From Alkaliphilus peptidifermentans DSM 18978 (GTDB taxonomy: Bacteria > Bacillota > Clostridia > Peptostreptococcales > Natronincolaceae): a stretch of 64,000 bases of DNA. The DNA lies in the NCBI RefSeq assembly GCF_900101495.1, contig NZ_FMUS01000007.1, positions 89,519-153,518 on the forward strand, given 5' to 3'. Shown piece by piece: positions 26,848 to 35,171 of this stretch (positions are counted from its first letter, which is position 1; each line of letters opens with the position of its first letter). The notes under the pieces are model-generated. The model worked only from the letters and a program-made list of their open reading frames with translations, searched no databases and was not told the origin of the DNA. A program made the position numbers and the translations under genes.

Positions 26848-28791
26848 ATGAACAAAAAACCCTATATACAAAGATCACATCAGCGATGTATTGAAATGGG
26901 CATAGATTATGAACGGGTATACAGTACAAAAATTCTGAAGGATGAAGACCTACAGAAAAAATTAGAGCAAAACAGAGAGCTTATTGTCACGGCCGGACCC
27001 ATTATGGACCAGCTATATAACTTTGTAAAGGGCTCAGGCTTCTTTGCCATTTTAACAGATGGTGAAGGTTGTATACTGAATCTCATTGGTGATGAAGATG
27101 TATTGGATGTAGCCTTTAAGCTGGAAATGATTCCAGGTGCCTATATGGATGAAGAGCATATAGGAACAAATGCCATGGGTACAGCTTTAGCAGAGGGTGT
27201 ACCTGTACAGGTATCTGAGGAAGAACACTTCATTACAGCCTATCATAGATGGACCTGTTCTGGTGCACCTATACGCAATAATGCAGGTGAAATTATTGGA
27301 ACCTTAGACTTAACAGGATACAGTCATTTAGTTCATTCCCATACCTTAGGAATGGTTGTTGCTGCAGTAAATGCGATAGAAGAAATGTTTAAAAACAATG
27401 AAGTCAATAGAAAACTGGTAGTAGCTAAAAAATCCATTGAAACAATTATTGATTCCATCAAAGCGGGTATTTTCACAGTGGGACCTAAAGGATATATTAA
27501 AACTATTAATAAGACAGCCTGTGAGATGTTGGGCTACTCACAGGATGTTATTATTGGCATGAAAATAAATAATATTCTTGAAGGCTGGAATGGAATTGAA
27601 AGTAGTGTTGCTCAAAACATAACCTACCTTGAAGAAGAATCATTTGTAAACACACCAAAAGGCAAGATACATTGTACATTAAGCTGCTATCCTATTATGG
27701 ATAAGCTAAAGCATTCGCAGGGGATAGTATGTATAATTAAAGAAATCAAAAAAATGAGGCGATTGGCTAATAAGATGATAGGTAAGCAGGCCATATATAC
27801 CTTCGATAATATAGTGGGTAGAAGTAATCAATTCGTTAACCTTGTAAATTATGCACGGGGTATAGCTGATAGTCCATCTACTGTTTTGATAATGGGGGAA
27901 AGCGGTACAGGAAAAGAGGTTTTTGCTCAATCAATCCATAACCATAGCTCCCGTAGAGATGAACCATTTGTTGCCTTAAACTGTGGGGCTTTACCAAGAA
28001 ATCTAATTGAAGCAGAGCTTTTCGGATATGATGAAGGAGCCTTTACAGGTGCTAAAAGAGGAGGGCATTTTGGAAAGTTTGAACTGGCTGATGGAGGGAC
28101 ATTATTTTTAGACGAAATTGGAGAAATGCCTTTAGATATGCAGACTAGACTGCTACGAGTATTAGAGGAAGGAACCCTTTATAGAATTGGTGGCAATAAG
28201 GAAATAGAGGTGGACGTAAGAATTATTGCAGCTACAAATAAAGATCTACGAAGAGAAGTGGAGAGAGGAAACTTTCGAAAGGACTTATTTTATAGACTCA
28301 ACGTTTTGCCTTTAAAACTTATACCACTGAGGGAACGAAAGGATGACATCCCCCTTTTAATAGATTACTTTATGATTGCAAAGGCTTTGAAGCTAGGGAA
28401 AACACCCTTTAGCCTTTCTCAAGAAAGTATTGAGAAAATGACAAGCTACCATTGGCCAGGAAATGTTAGGGAATTAGAAAACAAAATTGAGCATATAATT
28501 AATACCAATAACTGTGTTATATGGAGTATGGGTGAAAGCTTAGAAAAACCTAATTATCAAGAAAAAGTAGAAATAATTGATGAAAAACTAGAGGATATAG
28601 AGAAAAAACACATTGAAAAAATTCTAAAAAAATATAGAGGGAATATAACAACAGCATCGGATGTTTTAGGAATAGGAAGGAATACACTGTATAGGAAAAT
28701 AGATAAATACAGCATAGACTGTTCTGAAATGGAGCAGTGTTCCGAAATAGAACACCGAGAAGAAGAAAAAACGTATCAATATGGAACATAA
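26848..28791 (+). CDS. Sigma-54-dependent transcriptional activator (GAF-PAS-AAA-Fis, AcoR-like)
   Basis: A 647-residue bacterial enhancer-binding protein. An N-terminal GAF-like sensor (about 45-180, AcoR type) is followed by a PAS domain (about 195-300), then the AAA+ core with Walker A GESGTGKE (350-357), the sigma-54-contacting GAFTGA loop (397-402) and Walker B GGTLFLDEIGE (416-426). A Fis-type helix-turn-helix closes it (ITTASDVLGIGRNTLYRKI). The ATG at 26848 is chosen over an upstream GTG at 26839 because GGAGTGGG lies just ahead of it. It stands before a perfect -24/-12 promoter driving the aldehyde oxidoreductase operon, its probable target. The ligand sensed is not known; an aldehyde or alcohol-derived signal is a guess. 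Confidence 0.93.
   Translation: MNKKPYIQRSHQRCIEMGIDYERVYSTKILKDEDLQKKLEQNRELIVTAGPIMDQLYNFVKGSGFFAILTDGEGCILNLIGDEDVLDVAFKLEMIPGAYMDEEHIGTNAMGTALAEGVPVQVSEEEHFITAYHRWTCSGAPIRNNAGEIIGTLDLTGYSHLVHSHTLGMVVAAVNAIEEMFKNNEVNRKLVVAKKSIETIIDSIKAGIFTVGPKGYIKTINKTACEMLGYSQDVIIGMKINNILEGWNGIESSVAQNITYLEEESFVNTPKGKIHCTLSCYPIMDKLKHSQGIVCIIKEIKKMRRLANKMIGKQAIYTFDNIVGRSNQFVNLVNYARGIADSPSTVLIMGESGTGKEVFAQSIHNHSSRRDEPFVALNCGALPRNLIEAELFGYDEGAFTGAKRGGHFGKFELADGGTLFLDEIGEMPLDMQTRLLRVLEEGTLYRIGGNKEIEVDVRIIAATNKDLRREVERGNFRKDLFYRLNVLPLKLIPLRERKDDIPLLIDYFMIAKALKLGKTPFSLSQESIEKMTSYHWPGNVRELENKIEHIINTNNCVIWSMGESLEKPNYQEKVEIIDEKLEDIEKKHIEKILKKYRGNITTASDVLGIGRNTLYRKIDKYSIDCSEMEQCSEIEHREEEKTYQYGT
28719..28755 (+). promoter_or_regulatory. 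Candidate enhancer (UAS): two tandem palindromes in the 3' end of the activator gene
   Basis: A perfect inverted repeat GTGTTC-N7-GAACAC (28737-28755) and a nearly perfect CTGTTC-N7-GAGCAG (28719-28737) stand 18 bases apart. They lie about 150-185 bases upstream of the -24/-12 promoter, a usual distance for enhancer sites. They fall inside the coding sequence of the activator's last residues. Confidence 0.5.
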
Positions 28792-28833
28792 AATAAAGAA
28801 TCATCGATATTATATTTCGATGATTCTTTATTT
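28791..28833 (+). terminator. Terminator of the sigma-54 activator gene
   Basis: A seventeen-pair perfect stem (28791-28807 with 28817-28833) is followed by a short T-rich stretch. It starts at the last base of the stop codon and separates activator and operon transcripts. Confidence 0.85.
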
Positions 28834-28903
28834 TGGTAATTTTCAATAAAACAAAGGTTGTAGTTTCAACTGGGGCGAAGAAATTATTGATAATACATAG
28901 AAG

Positions 28904-28919
28904 TGGCACAACACTTGCT
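28904..28919 (+). promoter_or_regulatory. Sigma-54 promoter of the aldehyde oxidoreductase operon
   Basis: TGGCAC-N5-TTGCT: the invariant GG at 28905-28906 and GC at 28917-28918 are ten bases apart, an exact match to the -24/-12 consensus, 38 bases before the aor start codon. Confidence 0.92.
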
Positions 28920-28956
28920 TATTAATAATTGAAAACAAAAAAAGGAGGATTCAGAT

Positions 28957-30750
28957 ATGGGCGGATATACAGGTAAAATTATCAGAGTGGACTTGACTAA
29001 TAAGAGCTTCAAAATTGAAGCATTAGACTTAAATCTTGCAAAACAGTATATTGGAGGAAGAGGTTTAGCTGAAAGATATTATATTAATGAGGTGGATGCC
29101 AAAATAGATGCTCTAAGTCCAGAAAATAAGCTTATTTTTGTGACTGGGCCTCTAAGTGGAACACCTACACCAACCGGCGGTAGATATATGGTGGTAACAA
29201 AATCACCTTTAACTGGAACTATTGCATGTTCAAATTCAGGTGGACGCTGGGGCGCAGAGTTGAAATTGGCAGGCTATGATATGATTATTATCGAAGGAAA
29301 AGCAGAAGCACCGGTGTATATAAATATTAATGATGATGAAATTAGTATTAAGGATGCTTCTCATTTATGGGGTAAAGTCACTTCTGAAGTTACAAAGGAG
29401 CTGAATGCAGAACTAGGTGATAAGGTAAAGGTTGCTACAATTGGACCAGCGGGAGAAAAACTTTCCAAGATTGCTGCCGTTATGAATGATATAGATAGAG
29501 CAGCAGGACGTTCTGGTGTGGGTGCTGTTATGGGCTCTAAAAACCTTAAAGCTATTACAGTTAGAGGTACAGGAAAAGTAGCAATAAGCAATCCAGAAAA
29601 GCTTAAAGAGGTTGTATCAAGCTGTAATAAGAAAATAAGGGAAAATGGCGTAACAGGACAGGGACTACCAACCTATGGAACTGCAGTACTGGTAAATATT
29701 ATTAATGAAAACGGTGTCTTTCCTGCAAACAACTGGCAACAATCCACCTTTGATGGCGCTGAAGCTACAAGTGGAGAAACATTGGCAGAAAAGTATTTAG
29801 TGAAACGTACAGGATGCTATGGATGTCCTATTGCCTGTGGACGTCACTGTAAGGTAGATGATCTTGAAGCAGGTGGACCTGAGTATGAAACCATCTGGGG
29901 CTTTGGAGCAGATTGTGGGGTTTCTGATTTAGGCGCGGTAATAAAAGCTAATTATTGGTGTAACGAAATGGGACTGGATACAATTTCAGCTGCTACTACA
30001 ATAGCTGCTGCAATGGAGCTATATCAAAAAGGCTACATTAAACAAGAAGATGTAGATGGTGTCCCTTTGGAGTTCGGCAATGCTGATGCTGTTTTAGAAT
30101 GGACTAAGAGAATGGGTACTAGACAAGGACTTGGTGATAAGCTGGCTGAAGGCTCCTACAGATTATGTGAAGGATATGGAGTACCAGAGTTTTCTATGTC
30201 CGTTAAAAAACAAGAGCTTCCAGCCTATGATCCAAGGGGAATACAAGGTCAAGGTTTGGCCTATGCTACATCAAATCGTGGTGGATGTCATGTTAGAGCG
30301 TACCTTATTTCACCAGAAATACTAGGACTTCCAGAAAAATTAGATAGATTCTCCTTAGAAGGAAAGGCAACATGGGTTAAGATATTCCAAGACTTTACAG
30401 CAGCAATCGATTCTTCAGGACTATGCCTATTTACATCATTTGCTATGGGAGCACAGGATTATGCCGATATCTATAATGCAGTATGTGGCACGGAACTAAC
30501 AGGAGATACCTTTATAGAAGCTGGAGAAAGAATTTGGAATATGGAAAAAGTATATAATCTAGAATCAGGAATTAAGCCAGAAGAAGATACACTACCTTCA
30601 AGAATTCTTAATGAAGCAATCGGGGATGGACCTTCTAAGGGAAGCTCAGTTAGGCTAGATGTATTACTACCAGAGTATTATGAAGTTAGAGGATGGGATA
30701 CAAGAGGTATACCATCAGAAGATAAACTAGTATCATTAGGTATAAAATAA
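28957..30750 (+). CDS. aor: Tungsten-containing aldehyde:ferredoxin oxidoreductase
   Basis: Oxidises aldehydes to carboxylic acids, or the reverse, with ferredoxin in the cytoplasm. The 597 residues have the family layout: an N-terminal pterin-binding domain (GGYTGKIIRVDLT, GGRWGAELKLAGYD), then cluster ligands Cys287, Cys290 and Cys294 (CYGCPIAC) with a fourth in SSGLCLFTSF. The pterin motif NEMGLDTIS is also present. An additional Cys298 follows the triad. AAAGGAGG precedes the ATG. It is the first gene of a sigma-54-driven operon with its radical SAM maturase and a MoaD-like protein, so the cofactor and maturation genes travel with it. Confidence 0.95.
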   Translation: MGGYTGKIIRVDLTNKSFKIEALDLNLAKQYIGGRGLAERYYINEVDAKIDALSPENKLIFVTGPLSGTPTPTGGRYMVVTKSPLTGTIACSNSGGRWGAELKLAGYDMIIIEGKAEAPVYININDDEISIKDASHLWGKVTSEVTKELNAELGDKVKVATIGPAGEKLSKIAAVMNDIDRAAGRSGVGAVMGSKNLKAITVRGTGKVAISNPEKLKEVVSSCNKKIRENGVTGQGLPTYGTAVLVNIINENGVFPANNWQQSTFDGAEATSGETLAEKYLVKRTGCYGCPIACGRHCKVDDLEAGGPEYETIWGFGADCGVSDLGAVIKANYWCNEMGLDTISAATTIAAAMELYQKGYIKQEDVDGVPLEFGNADAVLEWTKRMGTRQGLGDKLAEGSYRLCEGYGVPEFSMSVKKQELPAYDPRGIQGQGLAYATSNRGGCHVRAYLISPEILGLPEKLDRFSLEGKATWVKIFQDFTAAIDSSGLCLFTSFAMGAQDYADIYNAVCGTELTGDTFIEAGERIWNMEKVYNLESGIKPEEDTLPSRILNEAIGDGPSKGSSVRLDVLLPEYYEVRGWDTRGIPSEDKLVSLGIK

Positions 30751-30764
30751 CTATATTAATTAAA

Positions 30765-30788
30765 AAAGAGCTTCTAAGGAAGCTCTTT
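30765..30788 (+). terminator. Intercistronic hairpin after aor
   Basis: A ten-pair perfect stem (30765-30774 with 30779-30788, loop TAAG) lacks a good T run (ATCTATAAAA follows). It more likely reduces downstream expression or protects the aor message than stops transcription completely. Confidence 0.6.
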
Positions 30789-30810
30789 ATCTATAAAATG
30801 GAGGTGAAAT

Positions 30811-31890
30811 ATGAGAAAACTTGGATATGAAGTTAACTATATTAATAGTGATTCAATTAAAAAAATATATCTAGAATTAACTGACCGATGTAATTTAGAC
30901 TGTACCATTTGTTATCGTAAAAGCTGGGAAAAATCCTATGATGATATGTCAGATGAGGTATATCAAAGCTTTATAAAAAACATTAAAGAAATAAATGGGT
31001 TAGAAGAAATTGTTCTGGGTGGAATAGGAGAACCCACTTACTATGGTAGTGTACTAAAAGCCCTTGAAGATCTGAAGGAGTATAAATTGCATATCACAAC
31101 AAATGGTACTCTTTTGGAGGAGCAATTAATTGAAAAGATTGTTGAATGTGTAGATGGAATAACTATTTCCGTAGATGGTGTTGATCAATACTATAAAAAC
31201 ATTAGAGGAGTATCACTTGATACAGTTGCAGCTGGAATTAAAAAGCTACAGGAGGCAAAAAAAAGATTAAAGAAGGAAACTCCCTTCCTTCAGCTTCAAT
31301 TTGTTGCATCCACTGAAAACATCGATAATATTTCCCAGGTAATAGATTTTGCAGCGGATTTGAATTGTCACAGGGTTGTTATCTCCAGCTTAATACCTCA
31401 AGAGTACGGCAACAAAGATAAAATACTATATACATTAGAAAACAATACGAAGCTTAAGGAGATTTGGCATAAGACTAGAAACTATGCTTTAAGAAAAGGA
31501 ATTACAGTTCAGTTACCCAATACCCATTTGAAAACAGAAAGACGATGTAACTTCATAGATGATATTACAACATATGTTACATCAAACGGTGATGTAACCT
31601 CATGCTATAGACTTTCACACGATTATGAGGAATATACATTTGGCAGAAGAAAACAAGTTCAAAAGCATTCCTTTGGTAACATTTTGGAGGAATCTCTACT
31701 TGATATATGGAATAAAAAAGAGTATCAGCAGTTTAGATATATTGTCCATAACAACTTATATCCCTCCTGCATGGATTGTGATTTAGTGGAGGGCTGTGAG
31801 TTAACAAAATCAACCTTTGAAGACTGTTATGGTTGTATGCCAACCTGTGCTGATTGTCTCTGGAGTAGACAATTTGTAGTGTGCCCTTAG
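30811..31890 (+). CDS. Radical SAM/SPASM protein, tungsten oxidoreductase maturase type
   Basis: A 359-residue radical SAM enzyme. The SAM-cluster motif is CNLDCTICY (Cys27, Cys31, Cys34). A GGIGEPTYYG glycine-rich segment and a cysteine-rich C-terminal SPASM-type region follow (CMDCDLVEGC, then five more cysteines to the end). From memory, family TIGR04317 groups radical SAM proteins found next to tungsten aldehyde oxidoreductases and named maturases; sequence and context here fit. The chemistry is not established. GGAGGTG precedes the start, 60 bases after aor, and the gene is followed closely by a MoaD-like gene. Confidence 0.85.
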   Translation: MRKLGYEVNYINSDSIKKIYLELTDRCNLDCTICYRKSWEKSYDDMSDEVYQSFIKNIKEINGLEEIVLGGIGEPTYYGSVLKALEDLKEYKLHITTNGTLLEEQLIEKIVECVDGITISVDGVDQYYKNIRGVSLDTVAAGIKKLQEAKKRLKKETPFLQLQFVASTENIDNISQVIDFAADLNCHRVVISSLIPQEYGNKDKILYTLENNTKLKEIWHKTRNYALRKGITVQLPNTHLKTERRCNFIDDITTYVTSNGDVTSCYRLSHDYEEYTFGRRKQVQKHSFGNILEESLLDIWNKKEYQQFRYIVHNNLYPSCMDCDLVEGCELTKSTFEDCYGCMPTCADCLWSRQFVVCP

Positions 31891-31904
31891 GAGGTGAAAA
31901 AACA

Positions 31905-32129
31905 ATGATAATAGAGGTAAGACTATTTGCCACCTTAAGAGAAAATCGTCAGAAGGTTCTTCAGATGGATTTAATTGAGGGAAGTACAACTGAAGAGGTA
32001 CTTTCAAAACTCAATATTGCACCAGCTGAGGTGGCAATTTTACTGATAAATGGAAGGGATGGATTAATTGATACACCCTTGAAGGATAACGATGTACTGT
32101 CAATCTTTCCACCAGTAGGAGGTGGTTGA
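31905..32129 (+). CDS. MoaD/ThiS-like sulfur carrier protein
   Basis: A 74-residue beta-grasp protein starting MIIEVRLFATLRENRQ and ending PPVGGG, the terminal diglycine that is adenylated and thiocarboxylated in MoaD. It should donate sulfur for the dithiolene of the tungstopterin used by the aldehyde oxidoreductase. The ATG at 31905 is chosen over a GTG at 31881, which overlaps the previous gene; AGGAGGTG at 31889-31896 fixes it. No MoaE or activating enzyme is in the operon. Confidence 0.88.
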   Translation: MIIEVRLFATLRENRQKVLQMDLIEGSTTEEVLSKLNIAPAEVAILLINGRDGLIDTPLKDNDVLSIFPPVGGG

Positions 32130-32145
32130 TAAAAGGAGGTTAATA

Positions 32146-32199
32146 TTGACATTCTTTATTATCTCCTGTAACGTTATCATATGGGAGGGAGGAGAATGA
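32146..32199 (+). CDS. Possible 17-codon ORF translationally coupled to the phosphoesterase gene
   Basis: A TTG at 32146, seven bases after AGGAGGT, opens a short frame (MTFFIISCNVIIWEGGE) whose TGA overlaps the next ATG as ATGA. It could be a leader that couples translation, or the vestige of a lost gene. Too short to judge by composition. Confidence 0.3.
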   Translation: MTFFIISCNVIIWEGGE

Positions 32200-32819
32200 A
32201 TATTGTTAATAGAATAAAGTCCATTGCATGTTCCCTTATCAACTACCCATATATTCCCGAGGAATTTTTAACTCAGGTAAAAGGGCCAGTCCTAATGCAC
32301 ATTAGTGATACTCCTGCTGATATATATCCATACATCTTTAGAATAGTTAATAAAATCAATCCTCAGTATATAATCCATACTGGTGATATGGTAGATGATA
32401 TAAAGCTGGAATTCCTTAAGGGATTAAAGGATGAATATTTTAAAAGTGTAAGAAAATTAATTACTAAGCTAGAAGAAAGCGATGCTATAATATACTATGC
32501 TCTGGGTAATCATGATGATTTTAATATAGTTAGTAAGCTTAGTCAAAGGGGTAACATATTAACCAAGGGAGATATTAAAATTGAAAATTTATCATTCCAT
32601 ATAAATCATTACCACGAAAATAATAATGGAAAGAAGGATTATTACCTATTTGGCCATAGCTTTACGCCAGCCCACTATAAGGGAGCAGAGCATATTGGGT
32701 TAAATGGATTACTTAATATTAACCTAATTGACTTAACAACTAAAAAAGTTTATCAATTAAATTATCCTATTGGTACTAATAGATTAAGAAGGATGGAAAT
32801 GGGGAGAATAGGTATCTAA
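32196..32819 (+). CDS. Calcineurin-like metallophosphoesterase, unusual first motif
   Basis: A 207-residue protein with metallophosphoesterase motifs in order: HISD (Asp38), HTGDMVD (Asp64), GNHDD (Asn105-His106) and a C-terminal YLFGHSF. The usual DxH of motif I reads D-T-P, so one metal-binding histidine is missing. The substrate is unknown. The ATG at 32196 is preferred to one at 32181 because GGGAGG lies in the right place for it. It is the fourth or fifth gene of the aldehyde oxidoreductase unit, suggesting a part in cofactor or aldehyde metabolism; that is inference. Confidence 0.72.
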   Translation: MNIVNRIKSIACSLINYPYIPEEFLTQVKGPVLMHISDTPADIYPYIFRIVNKINPQYIIHTGDMVDDIKLEFLKGLKDEYFKSVRKLITKLEESDAIIYYALGNHDDFNIVSKLSQRGNILTKGDIKIENLSFHINHYHENNNGKKDYYLFGHSFTPAHYKGAEHIGLNGLLNINLIDLTTKKVYQLNYPIGTNRLRRMEMGRIGI

Positions 32820-32837
32820 TTATAGGAGTTGAGAAGC

Positions 32838-33833
32838 TTGTTATACTTGAGAATGGGACCAAGATTTTTATTTATTCGTACTGAAGCTATTGAAAAAATG
32901 AAGAAATTTATATTAAGTGAGCTTAATGGAAAAGCCACAACATTTCATGAAGGACTAAATAGTGCAACTGAAGATAGCACTCTATGTTTTTTAACAGATA
33001 CAAAGCCAGTTAAAACCTGTATTGAGGATGCGAAGGAAATAATTCTAGTTAATGAAGTTGCATCGGTATGTTTATCTGTAATTATTAATAGTCATATTAA
33101 TGAATTGGTATATAGAGTAGATATGGGGCCAGCCTCAATGGTTATGCGTATTGCTGGTGATGAAAGCAAAATTATAAAAAAGCTACAAGAGTCATATCAA
33201 GGACAATTAGTAAACTGGATTGAAGGTATACGTAAGGGAGAAAAGGGAGATACCCTACTAGCACTAACAGACAAACCTATAAATGGTCCATTATCTGAAA
33301 TGGATTTTATTCAGCCAACCCTGTTACTACCCTTTAACGCAAGCTATATACAAAAAAGGCTACGGGTGGAAGGATTACGTTTTATCACTCAAAGCTTAGA
33401 AAGCGGAGAATGGTATGAATTAAGAATTAATATATATGATTCATATGGAAAGTATGAAAAACATTATGATCGATTAATATATATTTTATCAAGGCTTGAA
33501 ATGGGAATGATTTTAGGAGAAACTTGGACTAGAGATCATGCACTAATATTATATTCTGTATTAGCATTTCAAGTGAGATTATTTACTTTCTTTACTCCAA
33601 CAGAAATTAAAAAACTGTTAATGGCTTTAGAATATACTATGGAGGGAGAAAGACTTGTAGATTTCGACCTATATTATAGAAACAAGAAAATATCATGGGT
33701 GGATATAGAAAAGGTAAAAGGGAAAAGAAGCAAGATTGATGAAAGTCGCAAATATAGACAGCAATTATATGAAAAGCTAACAGAAGAAGACATACTTCAG
33801 CTTACCGAGATGGAGAATAGCAATACAAGGTAA
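32838..33833 (+). CDS. Protein of unknown function at the end of the aldehyde oxidoreductase operon
   Basis: A 331-residue soluble protein with no recognised domain, signal peptide or membrane segment. It is mixed alpha/beta with a central GPASMVMRIAGDESKIIKKL stretch and a charged C-terminus. The start is taken as TTG 32838 because AGGAG (32824-32828) is nine bases upstream; ATG 32853 is an alternative. It follows the phosphoesterase by 18 bases and is clearly in the same unit. Its partner genes suggest work on the tungsten enzyme or its substrate, but sequence alone does not show that. Confidence 0.65.
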   Translation: MLYLRMGPRFLFIRTEAIEKMKKFILSELNGKATTFHEGLNSATEDSTLCFLTDTKPVKTCIEDAKEIILVNEVASVCLSVIINSHINELVYRVDMGPASMVMRIAGDESKIIKKLQESYQGQLVNWIEGIRKGEKGDTLLALTDKPINGPLSEMDFIQPTLLLPFNASYIQKRLRVEGLRFITQSLESGEWYELRINIYDSYGKYEKHYDRLIYILSRLEMGMILGETWTRDHALILYSVLAFQVRLFTFFTPTEIKKLLMALEYTMEGERLVDFDLYYRNKKISWVDIEKVKGKRSKIDESRKYRQQLYEKLTEEDILQLTEMENSNTR

Positions 33834-33860
33834 TTTATAGATAACCAGATGAAGGAGTAA

Positions 33861-34010
33861 ATATATAAACAATATATCAAGCATTATAAAAAAAGCAAAC
33901 TCTCAATAGTTGTATGTATTTTTCTCGTAACTGCAAGCGTTAATTTCCTTACTCCTGTAAACTATGTAGTTTTATATTATGATTTATCTCATGAAGTCAT
34001 AAGATGTTAA
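33861..34010 (+). pseudogene. Possible remnant of an ABC exporter N-terminus
   Basis: An open frame of about 49 codons behind a good GAAGGAG site begins with ATA instead of a start codon. It reads KQYIKHYKKSKLSIVVCIFL and then a second hydrophobic stretch before a stop. This resembles the first membrane helix of ABC exporter subunits. Nothing downstream continues it, so it looks like a decayed gene start. The rest of 33834-34108 holds no gene. Confidence 0.35.
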
Positions 34011-34108
34011 TTTAACCACCTATATAAATAGGCGTCTGGTCCCGTTGTTTTTTGTCGAATATTATAATAATATGGAGCAGAAATTAATAGGGATAAGGGG
34101 ATAAATAC

Positions 34109-35047
34109 ATGAAAAATTTAAAAAAATTTGCAGGGAAATATGATTTTAGTTTAGACAAGAAGCAGGCATGGGGACATTATAGAAGTTATCAGTTTACCAT
34201 TGGACACTATGAAGAAAATAGAAATATAGTGACAATTTATACTGGGCTTACCTTTGAAAATTCAGACAATAAAGAAAAGCTGGATTCAATTTTAGAAGCC
34301 ATGTTGGCTGCAAAAGAAATACAAAACTATGAAAATGATGGAGGTTCGCTAACCATTACAAAATCAAGAACCTTTGGACCTATTTCACTAGCTGAGATAG
34401 AAAAGCTGATGGACCATCTTGTAGATGAGTTTAATAAAATTGATGCTAAACCAGCTTGCTTTAATTGTAATAATGAAGGTACAAAGGAATTTGCCAACTA
34501 TAACAATGTTGCAATGACAATGTGCAGTACCTGCTATAACACAATTTCTAATACTATTAATGAGGTAATAGTTGAACAAGAATATATAGACAATAATTAT
34601 GGAATGGGAACGTTGGGGGCTATTCTGGGGGCTTTATTGGGTTCTGTTGTATGGATTATCATTGGCCTTCTTGGATATATTGTTGCTGTTGCAGGCTTAG
34701 CTATCTTTGCTGCTGCCACCAAAGGCTATATGCTCTTTAAAGGGAAAATAAACCATACATCTTTATGGATTATTGGACTGGTAAGTTTTGTTGCACTTAT
34801 TATAGCACAATTCATCACGTTGGATATATTGGTTTATAAAGAGCTTATTAGCGAAGGATATGACGTATCTTTTCTTGATACACTAAAATTGACCTTTGAA
34901 TTGCCTTTTATTGACTCAGAGATTGCTATTGCATTCATTATGGATACTATTGTTGGATTGGTGTTTGCTGGCTTGGGAGCATATGGAGCCTTTAAGAAAC
35001 TGATATTTGAAGCAAAGACACCTGCAGGCAGCCTTCAGTGGCTTTAA
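34109..35047 (+). CDS. Membrane protein with a zinc-ribbon-like knuckle, unknown function
   Basis: A 312-residue protein: about 125 soluble N-terminal residues, then a four-cysteine motif CFNCNNEG...CSTCYN (about 122-148) likely to bind zinc. Four membrane segments follow (about 170-190, 195-210, 220-245, 275-295) and a short tail. No family recognised. GGGG seven bases upstream supports the ATG. The gene precedes another unknown protein on the same strand at 124 bases. Confidence 0.65.
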   Translation: MKNLKKFAGKYDFSLDKKQAWGHYRSYQFTIGHYEENRNIVTIYTGLTFENSDNKEKLDSILEAMLAAKEIQNYENDGGSLTITKSRTFGPISLAEIEKLMDHLVDEFNKIDAKPACFNCNNEGTKEFANYNNVAMTMCSTCYNTISNTINEVIVEQEYIDNNYGMGTLGAILGALLGSVVWIIIGLLGYIVAVAGLAIFAAATKGYMLFKGKINHTSLWIIGLVSFVALIIAQFITLDILVYKELISEGYDVSFLDTLKLTFELPFIDSEIAIAFIMDTIVGLVFAGLGAYGAFKKLIFEAKTPAGSLQWL

Positions 35048-35171
35048 CAACCAATAGGTCTATATATTACATAGAAATTCACTTAAACCAGCTTATTTAA
35101 ATGGAGAGGCAACATTATGTAAAGAATAAGGAAGCTTATGCCGATATAAAAAATAAAGGGCGTGAGTTAGA

